This document shows, one piece after another, positions 45,581 to 57,559 of a stretch of DNA of 64,000 bases. The notes below the pieces were generated by a model. It had not been told where the DNA came from. It was given only the letters and a program-made list of their open reading frames with translations, and did no database searches. The stretch spans positions 27,828,781-27,892,780 of the forward strand of contig NC_092706.1 in NCBI RefSeq assembly GCF_964275005.1, given 5' to 3'. Origin of the DNA: Diadema setosum. Lineage: Eukaryota; Echinodermata; Echinoidea; Diadematoida; Diadematidae. How positions within the stretch are numbered: the stretch's first letter is position 1; each line of letters opens with the position of its first letter. The position numbers were made by a program, and so were the translations under genes.

Positions 45581-46004
45581 GCGACCACCTGACACGAATA
45601 TGATCACCAAATGAAACAATGTAAAGCCTTATAATTGAGGTTTGTTGAAGTCAAGGGTAAATCAAGAAAATATTGATTTCAATTTTAGGGCATAACAATA
45701 TCACAATGCCAAAACAGTTTAGAACTCTGCTATTAAAGGAAAAAGGGGTAACTGAAAAAATTTTAGCAACTAAAGTATGGAACCTGTTAACAATATTCTT
45801 AATCAGGGGTCCTAAGTCAAAACTTGTTATCCGTGACATTAACTACCACATTTCTGTGACAAATTTGTTCTGCGCCAATCCAATCATGTAAGGATTTCAT
45901 TACAACAGCTATAATTGCAATTTGGCACTCATAACAAGTTTCATGAAAAATGCCCTGGACACTATACTTTCTCAATGCAGGAAGTTGTATGTTCACAATG
46001 AGTG

Positions 46005-46385
46005 CAGAGATGCCAAGTTCAAAAAACTTTTATGAGTGAGATTTTTATGACTTGGCGTCTCGGCGCTCGCGCGCATGCGCACGCGAACGAGGAGGGTGTC
46101 CCACTCCCATGGTAGGGAGCTTTTTTAAATTATTAGCTTTTAATGATGCGATCTGGTGCATACTTCAGTGACTGTTTTTTACTAATTTTGAAAGGCAAAA
46201 GGGAAATATACCTTCAATTGCAACTACCAGGTATCACTTTAATCCTTTGAGCTATGCTCCTTATTTTTGGCCCAAATTGCAGACTTCACCAGATGCGCGA
46301 GAAAAATGGGTGCCATGCGTGAGATCGTGAGACAGACCCTAAATGCTCGAGTCTCACGCAGAATGCGTGAGACTTGGTAGCTCTG
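46005..46385. mobile_element. 381-bp TIR element of the CAGAGNTGCCAAGTC type
   Basis: CAGAGATGCCAAGTTC at the left and GACTTGGTAGCTCTG at the right are imperfect inverted repeats, flanked by TGAGTG on both sides (45999-46004 and 46386-46391). Inside are CTCACGCA/TGCGTGAG hairpins. No coding frame is present. Confidence 0.65.
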
Positions 46386-46996
46386 TGAGTGTCCAGTGTA
46401 TGCTGTATTGTGGGGAAAATATTTAACTTTTGCCCCTGTACAGTTCAGGGGTCAAAAAGAATGTCACCTTGATAAGACTTGGCCAAAACATTCACCAGAC
46501 TCATGGTCAGGGGAGAGTAAAGTAACATTAGCCCACTGTATCTGCACTTTGCTGTGTGCACCATACACTCTGTGTGCCACCAAGTTTGGTTGTCTTAAAG
46601 GGACCCTAAACTTTTGCAAATACATTCATTCTGGCATAGGCCAGTACAAACATTATTGTTCTGTCACGACAGCCAGATTAGTGAGATCCCTAGGGCTTAC
46701 AATTAATCAATTACATGGCAGTATAGCTAAATTGGATGAAAAGGATGAGGACCTCATATCAAGGTGACTTTAAAAAAACCTCAGCTTTCTATAAAATAAT
46801 ACCAGACGTTCTAGACATAAAAAAAGAAAAAAAAAATCATGGGTACATCCCATCATCTTTGCACTTTTCGTTTAAATAATTCTTAACACAAACGCAAAAC
46901 ACACACACACACACAAAAAAAAAAAACTTTAAAGAAATTGAAAACACTTGGATCAATGTATAGGACTGCCTCTCCACCTGAAAACTTCGTAAATAA

Positions 46997-47020
46997 TTTT
47001 TTTTTTTTTTTTTTTTTTTT
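46997..47020 (+). repeat. T-run of 24
   Basis: An uninterrupted poly-T tract near the inner end of the right arm. Other long homopolymers in the element are A-runs at about 38150 and 43785. Confidence 0.9.
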
Positions 47021-48104
47021 AAAGGTGCCCGTTTGCATAAATTGAGATTCTATTCCCCTCGGGAAGAAGAAAATGAATGTACAAAATTAACGCATGACGC
47101 ACATCACACACTGGACAAAGAGCACACGCAATAACTCAATTGAGCCTTCAGCTCAGTGAGCTATAAAAAGGATGTCAAAAAATACAGATTATGAATATCA
47201 AGTATGGGTTCCCTCCTGTTATCAATGTCTGCAGATGCAATGTAGCCCCTCTGTTCACTTTGAGTAATGATTTTCATATGTCAATGTGAAGGTAATTGCT
47301 CTCCATAGCAAATGTATGAGTCTCTATGTTGCTTGAACAAGGATCCCAATTTCATTTGTGATCTTATAGTCCTCATCAAATGCTAATGAATTTTCATTCA
47401 TTAATTGAGTACTTATCTTAATGCACTAGTATACTTTTGCACCATAGCGCATTCCTTTTGAATTTCTGATTTCTCCTGTTTACGTAATACCCCGCTCATT
47501 ATTCTTTGAACGGATGAATTAAATCATCTTTTACCAAAAACATAGGCCTACAGGGTACTGCCAAAGCAGTGTTATTGCTGTGTAGGCCTACATGCCATAC
47601 GATCGTTTCACTACCATTAATCATGGATATGGATGCTGTTTCAATGTGCTTTCTTGAAGACACCATACAGCTTTTTTGGGCTATGTATGCTCCAAGCAAG
47701 CTGCATCACTGATCTTATAAGAGATCAGTTGCTGCACCATGAATGACACACCCACGGCCCAACTGTTAAGCTTAATACAGTTATATATACGCCTGAGCAA
47801 AAGAGTATCCTGATATTTGTATGTCTATACGTAAGAAGTGGATTTTTAGAGGAAGCTTCTAGGACAATAAAGAAACCATGCAGCTCACTATAATTCTTAT
47901 TAAGCTTCCAGCATATGCATTCACATGTAAATGATCAAAATCATCTAAATTGCCTTAACTTCACAATCAACATGAAACTGGGTATGTTACTGTGGAGTTC
48001 TGTCAAATTTCCATGATCACCAAAACAAGCAAACACATGAACAAACAAATACTAAACAAACCTGTTTCAATTAACTGAAATGCATACTTACAGGGGATAG
48101 CCTG

Positions 48105-48440
48105 TATTACCAAACTGATCAGTGAGAATCAGTGGGAATGCTGAGGGGTGATTGTTGCAATCCTTGTGGGATTCTTTTATGAGTATATTATATATCTATT
48201 GTTGAATGAAAATTATTTGCCTCAGAATGATCTCATATTCAAGTAATGTGCAGTATATGCCCCGTCACTGTCAGGCATGCTAACCTGGAAACATTGAACT
48301 GCACATTACTTGAATAATAATTAAATATGAGACCATTAATTCTCAAGCAAATAATTTTCACACAACAATAAATACTGGTATATAAAGTACTCTATCCCAC
48401 AAGGATTGGAACAATCATCCCCCAGCATTCCCACTGAACA
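48105..48440. repeat. Nested hairpin with long loop (right arm)
   Basis: AATCAGTGGGAATGCTGAGGGGTGATTG...CAATCCTTGTGGGAT pairs with its inverse ending CCCCCAGCATTCCCACTG. The loop is itself an inverted repeat (AAGTAATGTGCAGT...ACTGCACATTACTTG type), so two hairpins are nested. The left arm has only the short-loop version. Confidence 0.7.
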
Positions 48441-49528
48441 GTTGCTAGCACTCATTTTGGTCCTTTCTCACTCTAAAGCTTTATTTCATTTGCATGCATT
48501 TCTATTGATATCACTCATTTTGACTCCTAAATTATAGCATTGGCCTATGGGAGTCTCACTCTCAACTAGTTTCCAAATATGGCAGCCCTGTACTGCCATC
48601 CCCTTTTATAATGTTCATGTGTATGATATATTCACAAGCAGGGATGAGGTGGGATTGTTAGTTTAATACATCTCATACCAGTGGCTTCCCACCAAAACAT
48701 TATCAATAACCTTGGTTTGCACACACGCTGCCATGAGAACTGTATAGCTACGTGTAGTGCAGATACTGTGCTAGTGTGTCTGATTTATCACATTCCACTC
48801 ACTGAACCCTCTGCGGATTTGGCAGTTGGCTAGCTCTTGACCTTTTCTGACCCCTGCACTGATGGACATAGGCCAGACATTGCTCCACACTTTCCATCCC
48901 CACAATATAAATCCTCTGAAACCAGCATGTATATGTTGCTCATCGTGAACATGGCCATTTGAAGAAGAGGACTTGCCATAAGATGATGACTGTGATAAGA
49001 GAGCGGTGTCCTGACTCACAAATATTGTTAAACGGATTTCATAGTACATAGTTTGTACAACTGTAAGTCTATCCCATATTCTCTTGTAAACTGTTTACTT
49101 CACAGGATGAGGCCAGTGGTGCACTGGATGGTGATCATGCAATGATTAGGAGCTGTGAATAAACATTTCGATTGAGTGTCCAGAACTACTGTATTATATC
49201 CTTTTATGAGTTGTGAGCATTTGACTTAGGTACTTGTGTTTGTCAATTTGACATTTGGACTTCATCAAATGTTTGTGCGATACCTGGTACTGGCCCTATA
49301 ACTTTATATAGCTTTCTTCTGATCAATATATGCATGCGGGAATGTTGTTGCAAAATATTACATTGATTGTGTACCGGTAGTTACAGTTCTTGCTTTACCA
49401 TTACACGTAAATTGCATTTAATGATAATGTTCCACTTCATGTGTATGCTGTGTAGTGTGCAAAATATTCAAACTTGCTACGCATAATGCAAAGCCTAGGA
49501 CATACAAACTTTGCATACGTGTGCACGT

Positions 49529-49690
49529 CAGGGCTGCCAACTCTCATGCATTGAGGTCCTTTCTCATTCGATCTAAAACTTATTTCATTTCCATGCATTT
49601 CTATTGATCTCACGCATTTTGACTCCTAAATTATAGCATTGGCCTATGGGAGTCTCACTCTCAACTAGTTTCCCGTGTTGACAGCCATGG
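49529..49690. mobile_element. CAGGGCTGCCAACTC MITE-like insertion
   Basis: It begins CAGGGCTGCCAACTCTCATGC and ends GTTGACAGCCATG. The left arm lacks it at the equivalent point (near 40730), so it inserted after the arms formed. A left-truncated relative is at about 48455-48590. Confidence 0.6.
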
Positions 49691-49914
49691 CATGTATGGA
49701 TAATTACATGTATGTATGTTCACACACTCACACACCACATGCAGGGCTATATCTATCAATACTAATAGCTGAATACAATCCAGTTCTCAGGTGCGATGTA
49801 GAAAATATAGGAGAAGCATAGGCCTAAAGGCTGCATTTATCATCTTTCTGCGAATTACAAAATTACAAAAAGGCTTAATTTCCATGCACACCCACTATCA
49901 AAAGTCGTTTTTTA

Positions 49915-50115
49915 ATATGTGTGCAATGCAATCTACAAAAAACAAAACAAACAAACAAACACTGTTAATTAGTTTAATCAACAAGTATTCCAACTTCCAA
50001 ATTTCACATTTACTGAAGGAAAATATAATGAAAACAATTAGATAGCAATTAGATAGGCTCATCAAATGCACCTAATATTTTCTCTTCTCTGAAAAGGATT
50101 TTGTGATGTATGCCA
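49915..50115 (-). repeat. Inner inverted arm, right, outer segment
   Basis: Inverse of parts of 37098-37720: ACAAACAAACAAACACTGTTAATTAG, CAAGTATTCCAACTT, CATTTACTGAAGGAAAATAT and AAAGGATTTTGTGATGTATG. It abuts the hairpin array. Confidence 0.75.
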
Positions 50116-51123
50116 GGTTCACTTTTTGGCAAACCTGGCAGCCAGGTTTACTTTCTGGCAAACCTGGCAGCCATGTTCGCTTTCTGGCAAACCTGGCGGC
50201 CAGGTTCGCTTTTTGGCGAACCTGGCAGCCAGGTTTGCTTTCTGGTGAACTGGCGGCCAGGTTCGCTTTTTGCCGAACCTGGCGGCCAGGTTTGCTTTTT
50301 GGCAAACCTTGCAGCCAGGCCGCTTTTTGGCGAACCTGGCGGCCAGGTTCGCTTTTTGGCGAACCTGGCGGCCAGGTTCGCTTTTTGGCGAACCTTGCAG
50401 CCAGGTTCGCTTTTTGGCGAACCTGGCGGCCAGGTTCGCTTTTTGGCGAACCTTGCGGCCAGGTTCGCTTTTTGGCGAACCTGGCGGCCAGGTTCGCTTT
50501 TTGGCGAACCTGGCGGCCAGGTTCGCTTTTTGGCGAACCTCGCGGCCAGGTTCGCTTTTTGGCGAACCTCGCGGCCAGGTTCGCGTTTTTGGCGAACCTG
50601 GCGCTTTTTGGCGAACCTTGCAGCCAGGTTCGCTTTTTGGCGAACCTGGCGGCCAGTTAGTGTTTGCAGTGTTGTTAGTGTTTGCAGCCAGGTTCGCTTT
50701 TTGGCGAACCTGGCGGCCAAGTTCGCTTTTTTGGCGAACCTTGCGGCCAGGTTCGCTTTTTGGCGAACCTTGCAGCCAGGTTCGCTTTTTGGCGAACCTT
50801 GCAGCCAGGTTCGCTTTTTGGCGAACCTTGCAGCCAGGTTCGCTTTTTGGCGAACCTTGCAGCCAGGTTCGCTTTTTGGCGAACCTGGCGGCCAGGTTTG
50901 CTTTTTGGCGAACCGTGCAGCCAGGTTCGCTTTTTGGCGAACCTTGCAGCCAGGTTCGCTTTTTGGCGAACCTGGCGGCCAGGTTCGCTTTCTGGCAAAC
51001 CTTGCAGCCAGGTTCGCTTTTTGGCGAACCTGGCGGCCAAGTTCGCTTTTTGGCGAACCTTGCAGCCAGGTTCGCTTTTTGGCGAACCTGGCAGGGCAGC
51101 CAGGGTTCGCTTTCTAGCGAACC
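50116..51123 (-). repeat. 29-bp hairpin minisatellite array, right
   Basis: Roughly 34 units, the inverse of the left array (GGTTCGCTTTTTGGCGAACC plus TGGCGGCCA or TTGCAGCCA). The inner units are more degenerate (CTTTCTGGCAAACC). It has two adjacent interruptions of GTTAGTGTTTGCAG at about 50655-50687, where the left array has one matching AACACTAAC. The long frames on both strands are artefacts. Confidence 0.97.
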
Positions 51124-51254
51124 TGGGAGCATCATTTTCAGTAGCAAAAGCCATTTTTTGCACATTGATGGATCACTTTGTAACAAATTTTTCCCAAAAT
51201 CGAGTGCTTTTTTGTAGACTGTTTTGGAAAGTCTCTTTTTATTTTGGACTGGGT
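51124..51254 (-). repeat. Unique terminal inverted repeat, right
   Basis: Inverse of 36045-36175, ending TTTTGGACTGGGT before the TTTACA duplication. Confidence 0.9.
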
Positions 51255-54200
51255 TTTACATAACACAAAGTTACCCATAATGAAAGGAATGTTTTGTACA
51301 GCAATGGCTTATATTATGTTTAATAAAGAGTTTAGACATTCAAATCTCTTTATCAAGCCCCCTGAAAACTGAAAATGCTCTATATATCCTGACAGTAGTA
51401 TTCAGGCCTTCATGATTCAGGTACATTGTATTATTTTGGCGCATGAAGTTGCATGTAATACGAATTCTTCAGTATATTACTGATTGTTTGAAATTTCCCT
51501 CATTTTCAAATTAAAATGTTGGCACCATCATACCTTTACACAAAACGCCTTTTGGATGTCCACAAAACGACTTTGTGAGTGCAATGTTTCCATTTTTATT
51601 TCCCATTTCTTATTTCTTCAATATTTCTTGTATCATGCATAGGTATAACTTCTGTGAATCAAGGGGAATGGCAGCTGAGGGCAGACAGGCCAAACTTGAT
51701 GTCAAGAGAGGGTATACACTGCAAAGGATGAGCAACTCGCTGTCAACAATGAGGAAAAGTGTGAACAAAACAAGGCAGTGATTTTTTAAACACATTTCAT
51801 CAGGCTGAGGTCATCACTCTTAGAAAACAAGGGACACACGAAGCAAGCAGTGTTTCAGAGCTGCAACAAGTGCATGGGTAGTAATAATCTCGGCTGCATC
51901 ACATGCATCCAAGTGTGCTAGCTACAATACTAGCACGTTGTGCTTTTCAAAGATATTGAAGAGTCCTTTGGATATTTTGCCCCTGTCACTTATTCTGTGT
52001 GAGTCATTTATTCTGCAGTATTAGCACTGATAATGGGATAATCAACCTTTTACTGAACCAGTGTTCAAGAAGTTACGTGTAACATCCAAAACCCTCCACG
52101 TAGAGATTGGCAGAAAACATATTGCAGAGCCCTGTTTTGTTCTTTTTCATGGGAAGAAATGTTCAGTCCATGATGTGAGTATGTATATAATGCAGGGAGG
52201 TGACTCACCTCCCTGGTATATATGTACACTGTAAAGCACCACAGTTTGAGTTTCTAGAGAGCTGTAGGACAATTATAACTTAAATATACAAGAGTAATCT
52301 GGCCATGAACATCATGTCTATGGACATGTTTTACTATATTTTTTCTTTCCTTACCCTGGTCCATTATACACCGTAAATACAGCTACTACTGTATTCATAA
52401 TCTCCAAGGTAACAGTTCACTGGTCCTTGTTTTGTTATTCAAACCACAAAATATGGTTTGTTACTCTGAAGGCTTGTAAGTCTCAGCCATATTCCATTTC
52501 AGGCTATCAACCTTTAGAATAAGGAACATTCAAAATAACAAACAGTTGTATTAAAGGACATCATCGAACTCAAAACTGCCAAGGTATATTGTGAGACATT
52601 TCATGTTTCTTGGTGGTAAAAAAAAGTTCTTTAATAAGCACTGGTTGAAATTATGATGATCTTGATCTTGTTTACAGTTGTGTAGCACCACCTGGGGGCA
52701 GATGAACCTGTGCTGTGGCAAGATGGCACTGAATTTGATTTCTCAGCAATTGAACCACTTATTTTTATTGATTTCATGGGTCCTGGGATAGTCCCCACTA
52801 GAAGGCTAGAAGGTAGTTACGAGATATGTAGTAAACCATATTTTCCAACAAGCTGCATCTGTTTCACACTAGCACAAAAGATCAGTAGATACTGCTTTGG
52901 GCCAATTTGCAGATTACATTACTAATCAGTTGTACAAAGTTACATGTATACAGTGAACACAATGGTGAATCTTTTTTGGTTAATATGTTGTTTCCCAATT
53001 GACATCGTGATATTGTAGCATAATTGAACACATTTCTAGGGCATTTGCATACATTTTTGGGCAAAAAATTAAAAGTTCTGCATGTCAGAAGTATCTGTAA
53101 CATTTGGTTACCTTAAACTTAATAAAGACATGTTTGTATGAGTAGATCACAGCACAAGTATACAAATGCAGATAAGTTACATGTAGATAAGCTAACTTTA
53201 TGCGTGGTTGTCTTGATATTCAGTAGTGTATTAGTACCTCTATGACCATGCAAGCTTAAAAGATATGCATGAGTGCATGACAGTGGGGAACACACACATG
53301 AGTATTCAGCCATAGATGTGGGTTAATTTTGAGCTCAGTTGATGGTATGATCTGGGATAGATAGGGTTTATGCAATGGGAAGAGAAACTTGGTGTAATTC
53401 AGATGTGAGTGCATGATGTTATCATGAAGATGTTCATGTCATCACTACATATGTATGTGTTCAGTCGTGCTGAACTGCAGAGAAGACATAAGGTATAGAA
53501 TACAGATTTCAATGTGGAGGATTTGACACATTTAGCGATAGGCCTACATGTCCTTGGAAGAGAGCATGTGAAGTAATCCTATTTATGAGGATAGCTACAG
53601 GTAGTTGACTGAAGGGTTTCCAGCAGACTGTCAACCAGTTTGCAATTAAGCATGTTACAGAGACTGTTCATTTGTAATCAGTTTTAAGTATAAATGAATC
53701 TGATTATTGATTAAAAAAAACATAAAAACAAATAGAAAAATCACAAGCAAGGGATTATTGAAAACATTACTCTTTGTTCACTGTTTTAATGGAGTCAATC
53801 ACACAGTGACTAGGGAGCTATGTATTGAGCAACATACAAGAAACAAACAATCAGCAGTAATGAATTATTGAACCTAGTAATTATTCCATTAGTTTAATGT
53901 TACATATATCATAATAATATGTAACACTTTGATTTACTCACCCCTTCTCATTTTGTAGGTGTAACTAGTGTTTCATAATAAGGAGTGTATACTAAGTACA
54001 CATGTAATTGGCTCTTCTGTACTCAGCAATGTGTGCATTGTCATAAACTGCCTTTTCATACTTGTAGTATGCTTTTCTTTTGCACATTTCTCTGTACTAT
54101 CATTCATTATATGAACATTTCTTTCAATATGAGAGCAACAAGAAAAGAGGTACAATGTAGGGGTCCTACATATATGTGAAAGTGCATGCTGTCTTGTTCA

Positions 54201-54996
54201 GAGAGACAGTGTGTCTTTTGTCTCCATCATGTCTTGTCATCAATTGCTCAGCATCATCTGATATGGGGCAAATGGGGGGGGGGGGGGGTGGATGAGGAGC
54301 AAGCTTAATTTGCGATACTGTACGCGCCATATATTTAACAAGTATTTATCAAGACTGAGACAAATTGTGCAAGTAGTTCAATTCATGATTGTGGGGTACA
54401 AAGTACTGAATGTAGAAATATATGTTTGCAGATGCACCCTAATGTCAGTGTCAGAGTTGATATTTTTGTGTGTCTTCAAATTCATGGATACATGTAGCAG
54501 GTGTCTTGGGAAATTCATGAAGATATATACCTTGCAGAATATTGAGCATATACAGTAGGTTCATTTTAGTGTGGTATGGTGTATATCATGTAATGCATCA
54601 TATTCATACTTTACGTCATTAAAAAAATGTCATTTTAGTGCTTACAGCTGCTTTAATAAATACTTGAAGTGCACCTTTAAAGTACCATCCTGACATGCGC
54701 CAAAATTTCTTCTGAATTTCCTGAAAACTGCAGGTGAATTTAAATCTGCATTTTTAAACTTGAGTTTAGGGTCAAAATGCACTGTTTCCATGACAACAGA
54801 ATTTCAACTATACTCTTGTTAAATGTGTCCATCACAAATTTGCACTGACCTTGCTATATGTGTGTTTGTGTGTGTGTGTCTGTCTGTGTGTGTGTATACA
54901 TATGTGTAGTACCTCGTGAGTACCTGGTGAATATGACTACAGGTACTTCACAATTGTGGAAGTAGTTCACTCAAAAAGATTTGAAGAAAATATGCC

Positions 54997-56905
54997 CTAA
55001 CCATGGCAACACGTCACATACAAACACAAAGAGTGTCATGCATAACTACACCTTTGGATCATTACACGCCCTACATACTGAATTTGAAATAAATAAACTA
55101 ATAGTTCGTGCAGCAATGTTTTGGGTAGTTACCATGGCAATGCTTTCCCCGACAGACACACGAAAACATGTCTTGCATATCTACACCTCAATGTCATTAT
55201 GGACACCAAATTTGAGTTCAGTTGCTTCAAAATAGTGAAAGAAGTTCAAATATTAAGATTTTCAAGAAAATATGCCGTTACCCTGGCAACGCCTTGTCGG
55301 GTACAAACACAATTAAGTGTGTCTTGCATAATTTGAAACAAATTGCTTAAATACTATGAAAGTAGTTCACAAGGTTTTTGGAAAATTGTGGTTACCATGG
55401 CAACGCTTTCTCTGACAAACACAAAAGACATGTCTTACACGTCCACACCTCAATGTCATCATGTACACCAAATTTGAGTTCCATTGCCTTAAAACTCGAA
55501 ATAGTGTCACCCCACATAATTTTCAAAGAAAAAATTGCCGTTACCATGGCAACGCCCTGTCAGGTACAAACACAACGTGTGTCCTACATAACTACACTTA
55601 TAGATCATTATACATACCAAATTTGAAACAAATTGCTTAAATACTGTGAAAGTAGTTCACTCCACAACGTTTTGGGAAATCTGTGGTTACCATGGCAACG
55701 CTTTCTCCGACAAACACAAAAAACGTGTCTTGCACATCTACACCTTAATGTCATTATGTACACCAAATTTGAGTTCAGTTGCTTCAAAATAGTGAAAGAA
55801 GTTCAAATCTTAAGATTTTCAAGAAAATATGCCGGTACCATGGCAACGCCTTGTCGGGTACAAACACAATTAAGTGTGTCTTGCATAATTGCACCTATAG
55901 ATCATTATACATACCAAATTTGAAACGAATTGCTTAAATACTATGAAAGTAGTTCACAAGGTTTTTGGAAAATTGAGGTTACCATGGCAACGCTTTCTCT
56001 GACAAACACAAAAGACATGTCTTACACGTCTACACCTCAATGACATCATGTACACCAAATTTGAGTTCCATTGCCTTAAAACTCGAAATAGTTTCACCCC
56101 ACATGATTTTCAAAGAAAAAATTGCCGTTACCATGGCAACGCCCAGTCAGGTACAAACACAAAGTGTGTCCTGCATAAGTACACTTATAGATCACTATAC
56201 ATACCAAATTTGAAACAAATTGCTTAAATACTGTGAAAGTAGTTCACTCCACAACGTTTTGGGAAATTTGTGGTTACCATGGCAACGCTTTCTCAACGCA
56301 ACGCCCAGTCAGGTACAAACACAAAGTGTGTCCTGCATAACTACACTTATAGATCATTATACATACCAAATTTGAAACAAATTGCTTAAATACTTTGAAA
56401 GTAGTTCACTCCACAACGTTTTGGGAAATTTGTGGTTACCATGGCAACGCTTTCTCAATGCAACGCCCTGTCAGGTACAAACACAAAGTGTGTCCTGCAT
56501 AACTACACTTATAGATCATTATACATACCAAATTTGAAACAAATTGCTTAAATACCGTGAAAGTAGTTCACTCCACAACGTTTTGGGAAATTTGTGGTTA
56601 CCATGGCAACGCTTTCTCCGACAAACACAAAAAACGTGTCTTGCACATCTACACCTCAATGTCATTATGTACACCAAATTTGAGTTCAAGTGCCTCAAAA
56701 TTGTGGAAGGAGTTCACTCCATAAGATTTTCAAGAAAATATGCCGTTACCATGGCAACGCCTTGTCGGGTACAAACACAAAGTGTTTCTTACATAACTAC
56801 ACCTAAAGATCATTATACACATAAAATTTGAAATGAATTACTCAAATACTGTGGCAGTAGTTTACTCCACAAGGTTTTTTGGGAAATTGTGGTTACCATG
56901 GCAAC
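54997..56905 (+). repeat. X-box array, copy 3, expanded to 14 sites
   Basis: Sites start at 54997, 55128, 55277, 55391, 55540, 55686, about 55834, 55978, 56127, 56273, 56435, 56597, 56745 and 56892. Five more monomers than copies 1 and 2, with repeated blocks (for example the GCTTTCTCAACGCAACGCC junction occurs twice in related form), consistent with unequal exchange between monomers. Confidence 0.9.
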
Positions 56906-57250
56906 GCTTTCTCCGATAAAGACAAAAAAAAACGTCTTGCACATTTTCTCTTCGATGTCATCATGTAACCCAAGTTTCATCAAAATTGCTTCAAAACTGT
57001 AGATGGAGTTCGTGACGCAAGATTTGCAACGGACTGCCCGACCGACCACATGCTGATTCATATACTAGTATACTGAGTAACCCCTTATACACTTTGTGTA
57101 TGTTAAAAAAAAAGTATCTTACACAATCATACATTACATGAAAATGTCATTTATACGGAATATTTTCTTCTTTTTTCTTAAAAGAAATGATCAAGTTTGG
57201 AGATTTGTCCCCCAGCATCTATATAAGCAGCCGCAATTATGACATTTGTA

Positions 57251-57478
57251 ATCTATTGCAAATCGATTGCAAAATTTGCAACTACCCCTGAATCTATTGC
57301 AAAGTTGCAATTGATTAGCAATTGATTGCAGAGATGCAATCGATTTGCAATCAATTGCATCTTTCTTGCAACAGAATTGATTGCAACTTGCAATTGATTG
57401 CAAATTTGCAATGGATTTCAGGATTTGCAATAGATTTTGAGGAGTTGCAATTAATTGCAACTTTCTTGCAACACCCCC
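57251..57478 (+). repeat. TTGCAA-rich block (copy 3, left part only)
   Basis: Matches 23829-24056 with a few changes (GAGGAGTTGCAATTAATTGC). The right block is missing because copy 3 ends at 57559. Confidence 0.85.
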
Positions 57479-57559
57479 ATAGACATTTTCAAATCAAACT
57501 GATCGTTTACCAGCCGCGCAAAATACATACCAACACGCACGGTTGTTAGCTCAAAATTT

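Larger units (their letters stand above)
42773..47171. other. Core of the foldback element
   Basis: A 4.4-kb unpaired centre with no transposase or other recognisable gene. It contains a T/C-rich stretch (42780-43560), an A-run (about 43785-43805), a duplicated hairpin segment, a GC-rich island, two MITE-like elements and an AATAAA-plus-A-run end at about 44941. The frames at 43699, 45673 and 46396 look non-coding. Confidence 0.6.
47172..49914 (-). repeat. Inner inverted arm, right, inner segment
   Basis: Inverse of 40490-42772 at moderate divergence. It carries two members of a CAGGGCTGCCAACTC element (about 48455-48590, left-truncated, and 49529-49690), each absent from the same place in the left arm. 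It also has the long-loop hairpin at 48105-48440. No gene is supported. Confidence 0.75.
36045..51254. mobile_element. 15.2-kb foldback-like element with hairpin-array termini
   Basis: Ends ACCCAGTCCAAAATAAAAAG and its inverse at 51235-51254. The first roughly 130 bp at each end are unique and inverted copies of each other with a few mismatches. Next come inverted arrays of a 29-bp hairpin unit (36176-37097 and 50116-51123). Then diverged inverted arms follow, to about 42772 on the left and 47172 on the right, around a 4.4-kb core. The left arm has an extra block at about 37730-40480. The architecture recalls foldback elements, including TU elements of sea urchins, which also have inverted tandem-repeat outer domains. 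No transposase frame is visible, so it is probably non-autonomous. It is not a Polinton: the size and 6-bp duplication are similar, but no polymerase, integrase or capsid frame is present. Confidence 0.85.
51255..57559 (+). repeat. 8.74-kb duplicated unit, copy 3, right part (truncated)
   Basis: Resumes TTTACATAACACAAAG and follows copy 2 nearly exactly to 55201 (offset about 23,960). After that it diverges, with an expanded X-box array. It ends at TAGCTCAAAATTT, lacking the right TTGCAA block, the TATA-like box and everything beyond. Exon-like stretches B, C and D of this copy lie at 51644-51779, 52062-52174 and about 52695-52923. Confidence 0.93.

Noticed and set aside
36045..51254. Polinton/Maverick, from the 15-kb size and possible 6-bp target duplication.
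   Set aside because: No polymerase B, integrase, protease or capsid frames, and the ends are hairpin arrays.
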